From assembly GCA_910584295.1 (NCBI GenBank), contig CAJTYR010000008.1:1-64000 (forward strand): a stretch of 64,000 nucleotides of DNA. Reading direction: 5' to 3'. This stretch comes from an uncultured Christensenella sp. Lineage in GTDB: Bacteria > Bacillota > Clostridia > Christensenellales > UBA1242. Numbering within the stretch: the stretch's first letter is position 1; each line of letters starts with the position of its first letter. This document shows positions 50,437-58,931 of the stretch, one piece after another. The position numbers and the translations under genes are program-made. The notes beneath the pieces are model-generated. The model was not told the origin of the DNA, did no database searches, and saw nothing but the letters and a program-made list of their open reading frames with translations.

Positions 50437-51517
50437 GGATAAGGCAATTGGAGCATGGCAGACTGGAATTTTGATTTTCTTTTTGCTTTTTGCAAACAAG
50501 ATTCTCATTTTGCCATCTCTTCTTTTTAACAATGCAAAATTTGAGGGATTGATTACGCCAATTGTGCTTTTCATACTTGAACTTTTGCTTTTGGTTATTT
50601 TTTATAAATTGAAGAAAAAATTCCCACATGAACGATTTTTTGATGTTTTGAAAAATCATTTTGGAAAAATTGTCACTTGCATTGTGTTCTTTCTTGTTGG
50701 GATATATTTTTTGGGCAAAATGATTTTGCTTTATAATGTGACATATATTTTTTTCCGGAATCTCATATACAAAGAGTCAAACAACACGCTTTTTCTTATT
50801 TGTTTGCTTCCTGTTGTCAATCATTTGGCAATTTGTGGCGTCAGAACAATTGGAAGAACTGCACAAATCTTTTTTCCTGCCGTTGTAACAATTTTGATTT
50901 TTGCTGTTGTGGTGGGGGTTTTTGGCATAAACAGTTCTGTGATTCTTGAGCAGTCAAACATTTCAAGCATTGCCTTGGCAACAATAAGACATGTTTCTGT
51001 TTTTGGAGATTTGATTGTTCTCTTTTTGTTTATGGACAAAATTGAGGTTAAGAAAGGAGAGTGGAAAATTTTGTTTTCATTTTTCTCGGCAGGTGCTCTT
51101 TCTGTGTTTGCAATCATTTTGGTGTTCTTTCTTTCTTACACTTACACTTCCTTTTTGCATCCTTTTGCTTTTTTTGAGATTTTGAGTTTTGTTAAGGAGT
51201 ATGGTGGAATTGGTAGGCTTGACATTATTTCCATGATTTTTATCATTTTGCTGACTTATTTTCAACTTGCCATATATTTGAAATGTTTCTTTGTATGCTT
51301 TGACGGACTTTTTCCAAAACTTGACAGATTGTATTCAGTTCTTACTTTCAATTTCCTTTTTGTTCTCCTTATTCAATATGCTGTCATTAATTTGAGTCGA
51401 ATAATCATATATGCAGAGGAGTTTTTGCCGTATTTTTCAATTATTGCATTTATTATTGTTCCGGTGTGTTGTTTGGTCTCTCTTTTTGTAAGAAAACATG
51501 AGGAGAAGAGAGAATGA
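50429..51517 (+). CDS. Spore germination receptor subunit B (GerAB permease)
   Basis: The 362-residue protein has about ten membrane spans and the layout of the GerAB family, which is related to amino acid transporters and is thought to bind the germinant. AIGAWQTGILIFFLLFANKILILP at the N terminus and the late SFVKEYGGIGRLDIISMIFI are typical. GAAGG supports the ATG at 50429, which overlaps the end of the A gene by eight bases. Confidence 0.9.
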   Translation: MIRDKAIGAWQTGILIFFLLFANKILILPSLLFNNAKFEGLITPIVLFILELLLLVIFYKLKKKFPHERFFDVLKNHFGKIVTCIVFFLVGIYFLGKMILLYNVTYIFFRNLIYKESNNTLFLICLLPVVNHLAICGVRTIGRTAQIFFPAVVTILIFAVVVGVFGINSSVILEQSNISSIALATIRHVSVFGDLIVLFLFMDKIEVKKGEWKILFSFFSAGALSVFAIILVFFLSYTYTSFLHPFAFFEILSFVKEYGGIGRLDIISMIFIILLTYFQLAIYLKCFFVCFDGLFPKLDRLYSVLTFNFLFVLLIQYAVINLSRIIIYAEEFLPYFSIIAFIIVPVCCLVSLFVRKHEEKRE

Positions 51518-52776
51518 GAAAATTTATTATGAAACTGTGGAAAACACCAATGGCAGTCATCTTCCTGGTAATAACCATTTTTTATGGTTTTTCTGCGCTT
51601 GGAAAACCAACTGAAATCAACAGATTTGCTGTTGTTACAGCGATTGGAATTGATGAATTTGCAGATGGAGAAAATGAATTTGAATTGTCTTTTTTGACCT
51701 TTATTCCAATTGCGGAGCAAACCTTTACGGAAACTTACAAGGTAATTACTGCAAAAGGAAGAAGTTTTGTTGAAGCAATTGATTATGCTGGGCAATATTT
51801 GGGTAGAGAAATTGGACTTTCTCATCTTCGAACCGTTGTTTTAAATGAGGAATTATTTAAGCATGATGTCACAAAAATTTTGGATTATTTGACAAGAGAA
51901 AAAGAAGTTCCTTCCAGCACTAAACTTCTTGCGACAAACGCTTCAGCAAAAGATTTTTTGTCTGCAATGCAAAAACTTGATATGGAAAGTTCTCTTAAAG
52001 TCAGCGAAATGATTGATTTCAACAAAAGATATGTTACGGCAACAGATGCTTCACTTGAGCATTTCTTTAAAGGTTATTTTTCACCCACTAAAACAAGCAT
52101 TATTCCGATTTTTGGTCTTGAGCAAAATGAAGATAAAGGGATTTCTGTTTCAAACACCGAATCCCAAGGTGGAAGCGGTGGTGCACAAGGTGGCTCCAAT
52201 GGTGGACAAGCTGGTGAAGGTGAAAACATAACTTACAACATCGTAAATGGTGGAGATGCCCTTATTTTCAAAAATGGATTTTTGACAAAAGAGATATCTG
52301 CTGATGACATGAAAAATATCAACTATTTCAGAGGGAATTTTAGTACTGGAGCGCTCACAATTGAAGATTTTAAGGGTGAGCCATTCAAAAATGCCAATTT
52401 GACATTCAACATATATGACAAAAAGATTAAGAAAAAAGTTGTTTTTGAAAATGGTATTCCGGTTTTTTACACGGATATAAAATTTACCGTTGTGCTTAAT
52501 GGTGTTGAAGAGGACAATGGAATGTTTGATGAAAATGTTGATTTATATTTGATTACAAACAAAGCTGCCTCTGCAATTGAGAAAAAGGTCAAACAAAACA
52601 TGGCGGATGGGCTTGCGGTTATGAGGGGAGAAAAGGCTGACCTTGCTGATTTTTACACAAAAATGTATAACACTGACAAAAAGGCTTTCAAAAGGTTTCT
52701 CGACAGTTTGGATGATAAAGACGATTATCTTTCGCATGTGATGTTTAAAACAAGAGTGAGAGTTTATTCTAGATAA
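51514..52776 (+). CDS. Spore germination subunit C (Ger(x)C family), no lipobox
   Basis: The 420-residue protein matches Ger(x)C: EINRFAVVTAIGID near residue 34, GRSFVEAIDYAGQYLGREIGLSHLRTVVLNEELF, and a C-terminal domain ending ADFYTKMYNTDKKAFKRFLDSLDD. Family members are usually lipoproteins with a Cys at the position where this one reads FSALGKPTE; no Cys occurs in the first 40 residues, so it is probably held by an uncleaved N-terminal anchor. A Gly/Ser-rich linker (about 211-234) joins the two halves. It overlaps the B gene by four bases. Confidence 0.9.
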   Translation: MRKFIMKLWKTPMAVIFLVITIFYGFSALGKPTEINRFAVVTAIGIDEFADGENEFELSFLTFIPIAEQTFTETYKVITAKGRSFVEAIDYAGQYLGREIGLSHLRTVVLNEELFKHDVTKILDYLTREKEVPSSTKLLATNASAKDFLSAMQKLDMESSLKVSEMIDFNKRYVTATDASLEHFFKGYFSPTKTSIIPIFGLEQNEDKGISVSNTESQGGSGGAQGGSNGGQAGEGENITYNIVNGGDALIFKNGFLTKEISADDMKNINYFRGNFSTGALTIEDFKGEPFKNANLTFNIYDKKIKKKVVFENGIPVFYTDIKFTVVLNGVEEDNGMFDENVDLYLITNKAASAIEKKVKQNMADGLAVMRGEKADLADFYTKMYNTDKKAFKRFLDSLDDKDDYLSHVMFKTRVRVYSR

Positions 52777-52910
52777 ACTTTCCTCTTTTTTGAAGTCAAA
52801 ATATGACATAATTTTTTCGTGAAATGGTTGTCTTTTGTTGTGTTATTTTTTTCTATATGATAAAATATCAAAGTATACTGTTGAATTAAAACAACTTTTA
52901 AGGAGATTTT

Positions 52911-55193
52911 ATGGAAGAAAAAAAACGTGGAGGATTTAAGATAACTTGGGTGATTGTCGCTTTGGTGGCAGTGCTTCTTTTGTGTCTTCTGTTTGTTGAC
53001 TTTGGACACCATGGGGATCTTTTGTCTGCTGGTCAAGGTGAGGCTCTTCTTAATGGGTCTTTGGTTGACAAAGATGAGAAACCTCTTCCAAAGGTAACCT
53101 TTGTGTATTTCAGAGAAGGCACGGCTTATGTTATTGTTGAAGGTTCTGACTACAGCAAGGGGCAAGCAAAGAGTTATTCTGATTATTACTTCAAATATGA
53201 TGCGGCTTTGAGAGATTCGCTCTATAAGGCTTGTAAAGAAAATGGAATAGATTTTGATATTGGTAAGGCGGGAGTTGGTTTCTTTGATGTGCTTGTGCCA
53301 ATCCTTTATGTTGGCTTTGCAATTTTCATTTTCTGTATGCTTTGGAGAATGGTTGCTGGAGCAAACAAGGGAGCATTGCAATTTGGAAAGACAAAAGTTA
53401 AATCTTATGCAATGTCAAAAGTCAGATTTTCTGATATTGCTGGCATGGATGAAGAGAAGGCAGAACTTGCCGAAGTTGTTGAATTTTTGAAAAATCCAAA
53501 GAAATTCACTGACCTTGGAGCAAGAATTCCAAAGGGTGTGCTTCTTGTTGGACAACCAGGAACTGGAAAAACTTTGCTTGCAAGAGCAGTCGCTGGCGAA
53601 AGCCGTGTGCCATTTATATCAATAAGTGGATCTGACTTTGTTGAGATGTTTGTCGGCGTTGGTGCTTCAAGAGTGAGAGATTTGTTTGATCAAGCAAAGA
53701 AGAACAAGCCTTGCATTGTATTTATTGACGAAATTGATGCTGTTGGTCGTCAGCGTGGTGCTGGACTTGGTGGCGGAAATGATGAAAGAGAACAAACATT
53801 AAACCAACTTCTTGTTGAGATGGACGGCTTTGAACCAAACGAAGGAATAATCGTTCTGGCTGCAACAAACAGAAGTGATGTCCTTGATCCTGCTTTGATG
53901 AGACCTGGTCGTTTTGATAGGCAAATATATGTTCACATCCCAGATGTCAAGGGAAGAGAGGGAATCTTGAAAATTCATGCAAGAAATAAACCTCTTGACG
54001 AAAGCGTGGATTTCAATGTTTTGGCAAGAATTACAACTGGTTTCACTGGTGCAGACATTGAAAATATGCTCAACGAAGCAGCTATTTTGGCTGCTCGTGC
54101 TGGAAGACCAAGAATTATTATGGAAGACATCACTGAAGGTATCAATAAAGTGATTATGGGTCCTCAAAAGAAGAGCAGACTTGTCACTGAAAAGGAAAGA
54201 AAACTTACCGCTTATCATGAAGCTGGACATGCTATTGTTGCAAAAAGTATGAAAAATTGTGAAGATGTTCAAGAAGTTTCAATTATTCCTCGTGGCAATG
54301 CTGGTGGTTACACAATGAGCAGACCTGAGACTGATGATATGACAATGACTATCGGAAAGGCTAATGACACAATTGCAATGAGTATGGGAGGAAGAGTTGC
54401 TGAAGAAATTGTTCTTAAAGAGATTACAAGCGGTGCTTCTTCTGATATGCAACATGCAACAAAGATCGCTCATGCAATGGTTTATGATTGGGGAATGAGC
54501 AAAAAAATTGGTTTCCTTTCACTTGGAAGTTCATCTCAAGTGTTTATTGGAAGAGATTATCAGACAAAGAATGATTTCTCTGAAAAACTTGCAAGCATTG
54601 CCGATGAAGAAATGATGTCAATTTTGAACAACAATTATAAACGTGCAAAGGATGTCCTTACTGAAAAACTTGATATTTTGCATGAAATGGCAAAACTTCT
54701 TCTTGCAAGAGAAACAATTTATAAAGAAGAAGTTGATATGATTATGGCTGGAAAGAAGACAAGTGAGATCGTTGCAATTCTTGAGAAAAAAGAAAAATCT
54801 CAAAAAGAAAAAGAAGAAAAACTCAGAGTTGAGAGAGAAAGAAGCGAGAAGCTTCGCGGTTTTGAAAGAAAACTTGCTGAAGGTGAAAATCTTCTTAAAA
54901 TGGGCATCATCACAGAGCAAGAACTTTCAAATTTGAAAGAAGAATATGAAAAGATGAAAGAAACTTTGGTGGAGAAAGAAGAAGTTGAAAAATCTTCAGT
55001 TGTTGAAAAGAAACCTGAAATTGTTGGAAAAAAGAGTGTGAAAACTGAAACTGCAAAGAAGGTCTCTTCATCATCTGAAAAAACAGAAGAAAAAACAAAT
55101 AAGACAACAACTGCAAGAAAAACTTCTGCAAAGAAGCCTTCACAGAGTAAGAAGGTTGACACTGACAAAAAAGACAATGGGGAAAATAACTGA
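52911..55193 (+). CDS. ftsH: ATP-dependent zinc metalloprotease FtsH
   Basis: FtsH degrades misfolded and short-lived membrane and cytosolic proteins. The 760-residue protein has an N-terminal span (about 8-30), an outer-face domain, a second span (about 120-142), an AAA+ domain with Walker A GQPGTGKT (near 214-221), Walker B CIVFIDEIDA, the SRH RPGRFDRQ, and the zinc motif HEAGH (436-440). After the protease domain (about 620) comes a long charged coiled-coil and a Lys/Thr/Ser-rich tail of about 130 residues, much longer than usual. AAGGAG precedes the ATG. The downstream gene overlaps its stop. Confidence 0.97.
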   Translation: MEEKKRGGFKITWVIVALVAVLLLCLLFVDFGHHGDLLSAGQGEALLNGSLVDKDEKPLPKVTFVYFREGTAYVIVEGSDYSKGQAKSYSDYYFKYDAALRDSLYKACKENGIDFDIGKAGVGFFDVLVPILYVGFAIFIFCMLWRMVAGANKGALQFGKTKVKSYAMSKVRFSDIAGMDEEKAELAEVVEFLKNPKKFTDLGARIPKGVLLVGQPGTGKTLLARAVAGESRVPFISISGSDFVEMFVGVGASRVRDLFDQAKKNKPCIVFIDEIDAVGRQRGAGLGGGNDEREQTLNQLLVEMDGFEPNEGIIVLAATNRSDVLDPALMRPGRFDRQIYVHIPDVKGREGILKIHARNKPLDESVDFNVLARITTGFTGADIENMLNEAAILAARAGRPRIIMEDITEGINKVIMGPQKKSRLVTEKERKLTAYHEAGHAIVAKSMKNCEDVQEVSIIPRGNAGGYTMSRPETDDMTMTIGKANDTIAMSMGGRVAEEIVLKEITSGASSDMQHATKIAHAMVYDWGMSKKIGFLSLGSSSQVFIGRDYQTKNDFSEKLASIADEEMMSILNNNYKRAKDVLTEKLDILHEMAKLLLARETIYKEEVDMIMAGKKTSEIVAILEKKEKSQKEKEEKLRVERERSEKLRGFERKLAEGENLLKMGIITEQELSNLKEEYEKMKETLVEKEEVEKSSVVEKKPEIVGKKSVKTETAKKVSSSSEKTEEKTNKTTTARKTSAKKPSQSKKVDTDKKDNGENN

Positions 55194-56044
55194 TGGAAGA
55201 AAGAGAAAATCAAGAACAAGTTGAGACTGTTTTGACTGAAAATGAGACTCAAAAGGTTGAAGATATTGTTGAAACTGCTTCAGTGCAAGAAGAAAATGCT
55301 GTTTCTACCTCAAAAAAGGGTGTAAAAAAGGTTAAAAAAGAAAAACCTCAGGAAAGTTACGAAGGGCTTTCTGATGACGAGATATATACCAAAATGCAGA
55401 CTGAAAAACTTGTTCAAAGAAAAAAGAAAAGAAAAATCATCACTGCTGTTGCAATGGGCTTTGCATTTTTGCTGGCGTTTGTTGTGATCATTTTAGCGAC
55501 TGTGCCTGTAAGCCTTAAGCCAAATTGCATTGACAATAATTATACTGAAGTAAGGCTTTATAATGGCGGTACAAGCATAGATTCTGCTGCTGCAACAATC
55601 ATAAAGGAAAAAGAACCTGAAAGATTTGAAAAATTTAAAAAAGTTTTTGACAAATCGTTTGCTCAATCTTGCCTTTCAGGACTTTTCAGTGGGGCGTTGT
55701 TCTCTTATGATATTGAAGAAGAGCATGAACTTTTTAGTGTTGCTATGAGTTCTCTTTATAATTCAAAGCAAAAATTTGTTGGATTGACATATAATAAGGC
55801 ACGCAAGGTGACAAAGCAAAGTGGAAAAGTCTATTACTCTGACAGATATGCAAATAGAAATTGGTCTTTCTCATTCACTCATGCATATATAACTGTCAAT
55901 GCTGAAAGTGGATTTAAATCAACAAAAGTTTATATTCCAGTTTCTTATCCAGATAGTAAGGAAGAGGAATATGTGATTATCATCACAGTCAAGGCAAACA
56001 CAAACAAAATTCAAGATGCTTGGAGTGATTTTGTTGCTGAATAA
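55193..56044 (+). CDS. Single-span membrane protein coupled to ftsH
   Basis: The 283-residue protein has an acidic N-terminal region, a Lys-rich segment (about 40-52), one membrane span (about 82-105) and an exported domain of about 175 residues (PNCIDNNYTEVRLYNGGTSIDS; YSDRYANRNWSFSFTHAYITV). No family is recognised. Its ATG overlaps the ftsH stop (TGATG), so it is translationally coupled and may be an FtsH partner or substrate adaptor; that is inference. Confidence 0.7.
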   Translation: MEERENQEQVETVLTENETQKVEDIVETASVQEENAVSTSKKGVKKVKKEKPQESYEGLSDDEIYTKMQTEKLVQRKKKRKIITAVAMGFAFLLAFVVIILATVPVSLKPNCIDNNYTEVRLYNGGTSIDSAAATIIKEKEPERFEKFKKVFDKSFAQSCLSGLFSGALFSYDIEEEHELFSVAMSSLYNSKQKFVGLTYNKARKVTKQSGKVYYSDRYANRNWSFSFTHAYITVNAESGFKSTKVYIPVSYPDSKEEEYVIIITVKANTNKIQDAWSDFVAE

Positions 56045-56051
56045 ATTAAAA

Positions 56052-56084
56052 CAGACAGGTTTTAACAACTTGTCTTTTTTTTAT
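56052..56084 (+). terminator. Terminator of ftsH operon
   Basis: AGACAGGTT-TTAAC-AACTTGTCT followed by eight T residues. Confidence 0.85.
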
Positions 56085-56110
56085 TTTTTTTGTAAATATG
56101 TTAAAAATTG

Positions 56111-56139
56111 TTGACAATGTTTTTTTGATCATGTATAAT
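56111..56139 (+). promoter_or_regulatory. Promoter of rplJ-rplL
   Basis: TTGACA (56111-56116), 17 nt and TATAAT (56134-56139): a full consensus match, as expected for ribosomal protein genes. Confidence 0.92.
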
Positions 56140-56154
56140 AAGCGAGTATTAAAA

Positions 56155-56272
56155 AGTCTTCCGAAGACCGTAAGTGCGATTATTCGCGTAAACAGGTGAC
56201 TGTGCTTACCGAGGAAAAGTTGAACAAAGAGTTTTTATCTCTGTAACTTTTCCGTGGTTACAGAGATTTTTT
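56155..56272 (+). ncRNA. Ribosomal protein L10 leader (attenuator)
   Basis: The leader has the L10-binding structure (AGTCTTC/GAAGAC hairpin, CCGTAAGTGCG ... GCTTACCGAGG) and then two exclusive hairpins. GGAAAAGTT (56213-56221) can pair with AACTTTTCC (56245-56253) as antiterminator, or ATCTCTGTAAC (56237-56247) with GTTACAGAGAT (56257-56267), followed by T residues, as terminator. Excess L10-L7/L12 is known to bind this leader type and shut off the operon. Confidence 0.92.
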
Positions 56273-56319
56273 AATTATATCCGAAACACAAAAAATCAAA
56301 TTAAAAGGAGGGATAGAAA

Positions 56320-56835
56320 ATGAGTGCTAATTTAGAAGCTAAAAAACTTGTTGTTGAAGAAATCAAAGAGAAATTCTCCAAAGCAAAAACATTGGCTTTT
56401 GTTGACTACCGTGGACTCACAGTTGCTGAAGATACAGCACTTCGCAAGAAGTTTCGTGAAAGCGGATGTGAATATAAAGTTTACAAAAATCGCTTGATGT
56501 TGAAAGCACTTTCTGACCTTGGTATTGAGTGTCCAGCCAATTTCTTGGAAGGCACTACTGCCGTTGCTATTGGTTATCATGATGAAGTTGCACCTGCAAA
56601 GATTGTTTGTAGTTGCGCTAAAGAAACCAAGAAGATGGTTATCAAATTTGGAATTTTAAACGGTGCACGCGTTGATGCGAAGAACATTGAAGCACTTGCA
56701 ACACTTCCATCAAAGGAAGAACTTATTGCAAAGCTTCTTGGAACTTTGAACAACACTGCTTCAAGTTTGTGCAGAGTTCTTTCAGCCCCATCAAGAGGGT
56801 TGGTTGTTGCTTTGAATGCGATTGCAACAAAATAA
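56320..56835 (+). CDS. rplJ: 50S ribosomal protein L10
   Basis: L10 anchors the L7/L12 stalk on the 50S subunit. The 171-residue protein has VVEEIKEKFSKAKTLAFVDYRGLTVAEDTALRKKFRESG at the N terminus, YKVYKNRLMLKAL, and a C-terminal helix for L7/L12 binding. AAGGAGGG precedes the ATG. It is controlled by the L10 leader. Confidence 0.97.
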   Translation: MSANLEAKKLVVEEIKEKFSKAKTLAFVDYRGLTVAEDTALRKKFRESGCEYKVYKNRLMLKALSDLGIECPANFLEGTTAVAIGYHDEVAPAKIVCSCAKETKKMVIKFGILNGARVDAKNIEALATLPSKEELIAKLLGTLNNTASSLCRVLSAPSRGLVVALNAIATK

Positions 56836-56888
56836 ATTTAAAAATCGCATAAAATTACATTTTAAAAACATAAAAGGAGATTATTAAA

Positions 56889-57266
56889 ATGGCTATAAAT
56901 GAAATTGTTGAAGAAATCAAAAAATTGACTATTGTTGAAGTTTCAGAACTTGTTAAAGCTCTTGAAGAAGAATTTGGCGTAAGCGCTGCTGCTCCAGTTG
57001 CAGTTGCTGCTGCTCCAGCTGCTGGTGCTGCTGCTCCAGCTGCTGCTGAAGAAAAGAGTGAATTCAATGTATTTTTGAAAGAAGTTGGCGCAAACAAAAT
57101 TGCTGTTATCAAAGTTGTTAGAGAAGTTACAGGACTTGGACTTTCAGAAGCTAAAGCTCTTGTTGATGGCGCACCAAAAATGATTAAAGAAAATGTTGCT
57201 GCTGCTCAAGCTAAAGAATTTGAAGCTAAGTTTAAAGAAGCTGGCGCTGTTGTTGAATTGCAATAA
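56889..57266 (+). CDS. rplL: 50S ribosomal protein L7/L12
   Basis: The 125-residue stalk protein has an N-terminal dimerisation part, an Ala/Pro-rich hinge (about 36-56), and the conserved C-terminal domain FNVFLKEVGANKIAVIKVVREVTGLGLSEAKALVDGAPK. It recruits translation GTPases. AAAGGAG precedes the ATG. Confidence 0.98.
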   Translation: MAINEIVEEIKKLTIVEVSELVKALEEEFGVSAAAPVAVAAAPAAGAAAPAAAEEKSEFNVFLKEVGANKIAVIKVVREVTGLGLSEAKALVDGAPKMIKENVAAAQAKEFEAKFKEAGAVVELQ

Positions 57267-57299
57267 TTATATAATATGTTAATTTGATTTTGTGTTTCA

Positions 57300-57335
57300 A
57301 AAAAAATACATCCAAACTATGGGTGTATTTTTTAT
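57300..57335 (+). terminator. Terminator of rplJL
   Basis: ATACATCC and GGGTGTAT (one G-T pair) form a stem followed by a T tract. Confidence 0.82.
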
Positions 57336-57381
57336 TGTCATAATTAAGTTATGTTAACATAACATGATAGTAATAATATAA

Positions 57382-58323
57382 TTACAAAATGCCATTATCT
57401 CTTAGTCTGTTTTCCAAAATATCAAAAATGTCATATTTGAATACATTTATGTTGAAATCCATGCAAATTATGGCATTTGGTTTTTTTTCAAAATCGATGT
57501 CAACATATCCAAAATCATGGGCTTCATCCTTGTAATATTTTATTTCAATGAAACCTTTTTCGAATTTCATGTATTCGGGATGAGTAAGGTAGTAAATTGT
57601 GACTGCATCGTGCACTGCTGCGCCAGCATCTCCAACATGATAATCTCTGTATCCGTCAAACATTTTTCCATAGACTTTTCCGATGCGGTTTGCTTTTTTA
57701 AATCTTTTTATATCTGCATGGTCAAGATATGCAAAATGTCCCATTTCCATAGGGATCATAACAAGCGGAACTCCGCTTTTGAAAACTACTTCAGCAGCTT
57801 CTGGATCATAGCCGACATTGAATGATTTGTATGGAACCCCATAAATCTTTTCTTTTGTGCCAGATTCGAAGATGATTTCTTTGATCATATCTTTTGCATC
57901 GGGGTGGTTGATAAGAAGCTTTGCAATGTTTGTCATTGGTCCAATTGAAATGATTGAGGTTTTGTCTTTATGGGCGCGAAGAACTTCATACATTGCTTCA
58001 TATGCTTCCATGCTGACTGGCTTGTGTTTTAGTTTGTTTTTATTATATTTAAATTTGCCAAACCCATTTTTACCTTGAGCACCGAGAGCATATTTTGCTG
58101 GGCGAACGATTGGTTTGTTTGTTCCTTGTGCAACGGGAATGTTTTGTCTAAAAAGTTCTGTCAAGAAAATGGCATTTGAGGTTATGTTTTCAATTGGTCC
58201 ATTTCCTCCTGCAGAGGTGATAAGAAGGATGTTGAATTTTTCATTATTGAAAGCACACATAAGTGCAATTGCATCATCAACGCCTGGGTCGGTGTCGATT
58301 ATTACATTAAGTTTATTGTCCAT
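57382..58323 (-). CDS. Nucleoside hydrolase 2
   Basis: The 313-residue protein is a second inosine/uridine-type nucleoside hydrolase, with IIDTDPGVDDAIAL at residues 8-21, SIGPMTNIAKLL near 119, the Asn-rich NVGYDPEAAEVVF near 167 and the late metal-binding region GDAGAAVHDAVTIYYL near 234. GGAG precedes the ATG. It lacks the charged tail seen in the first copy. It is transcribed toward rplL, convergent with it. Confidence 0.92.
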   Translation of the reverse strand: MDNKLNVIIDTDPGVDDAIALMCAFNNEKFNILLITSAGGNGPIENITSNAIFLTELFRQNIPVAQGTNKPIVRPAKYALGAQGKNGFGKFKYNKNKLKHKPVSMEAYEAMYEVLRAHKDKTSIISIGPMTNIAKLLINHPDAKDMIKEIIFESGTKEKIYGVPYKSFNVGYDPEAAEVVFKSGVPLVMIPMEMGHFAYLDHADIKRFKKANRIGKVYGKMFDGYRDYHVGDAGAAVHDAVTIYYLTHPEYMKFEKGFIEIKYYKDEAHDFGYVDIDFEKKPNAIICMDFNINVFKYDIFDILENRLRDNGIL

Positions 58324-58440
58324 AAAATGTCTCCATAATCTACTTTCATTATATATTATATCACAAAAAAAGATTTGTTGGCAAATGATTTCAATTGCAT
58401 AAAAGATGTGGTAGTTTATGAATAAACTTTTAGTATTTTA

Positions 58441-58475
58441 TTGCGTAATACACTATATATTGTGGTGGTATGCAA
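58441..58475 (+). repeat. 35 bp dispersed element, copy 2
   Basis: TTGCGTAATACACT, ATATATTGTGGTG, then TATGC matches 17013-17047. Here it lies 170 bases before spoIIAA. CTATATATTGTG also appears inverted at about 9689-9700 before ytfJ. Confidence 0.6.
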
Positions 58476-58548
58476 TTTTTTTGATAAAAAGTTGAAATGG
58501 CAGAATATATAATGTGTCATGGACACATCGACAAAAAAAGTGCAAAAG

Positions 58549-58571
58549 CGAGCAATGCTCTTTTTTTTATT
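58549..58571 (+). terminator. Small terminator-like hairpin before spoIIAA
   Basis: GAGC-AAT-GCTC followed by eight T residues, 40 bases before spoIIAA. With the hairpin TGTGTC-ATG-GACACA at 58513-58527 it could end a short transcript. The stem is only four pairs, so support is limited. Confidence 0.4.
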
Positions 58572-58610
58572 CAAATTTCGTATGCTAGGATTTTCATGAA
58601 AGGAGTTGTT

Positions 58611-58919
58611 ATGCAAGTAAAAAGTCGTGTTCATAAAGATGTTCTTTATGTTTTGCTGTGTGGTGAGTTGGATGAACATTCTGCCACTTACACTCGTATT
58701 ACTTTGGATGAAGTGTTTGACAAACCTAATTTTGAGAAAATCGTTATTGATTTGTCCGAACTTGATTTTATGGATTCAACTGGAATAGGTGTGTTGATAG
58801 GAAGATATAAAAAGATGAAAGAAAAAGATATTCCTATTTTCATCGCAAATCCATCTTCTCATGCTGAAAAGATTTTCAAAATTACGGGTCTCTATAATCT
58901 GATGCCCAAAATTGTTTAA
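58611..58919 (+). CDS. spoIIAA: Anti-sigma F factor antagonist
   Basis: SpoIIAA frees sigma-F in the forespore by binding SpoIIAB. The 102-residue STAS-domain protein has GELDEHSATYTRITLDEV and the phosphorylation site in LDFMDSTGIGVLIGRYK (Ser in DST). AAGGAG precedes the ATG at 58611; the longer frame from 58497 is not used. It is the first gene of the classic three-gene operon. Confidence 0.97.
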   Translation: MQVKSRVHKDVLYVLLCGELDEHSATYTRITLDEVFDKPNFEKIVIDLSELDFMDSTGIGVLIGRYKKMKEKDIPIFIANPSSHAEKIFKITGLYNLMPKIV

Positions 58920-58931
58920 TAAGGAGTTTTT

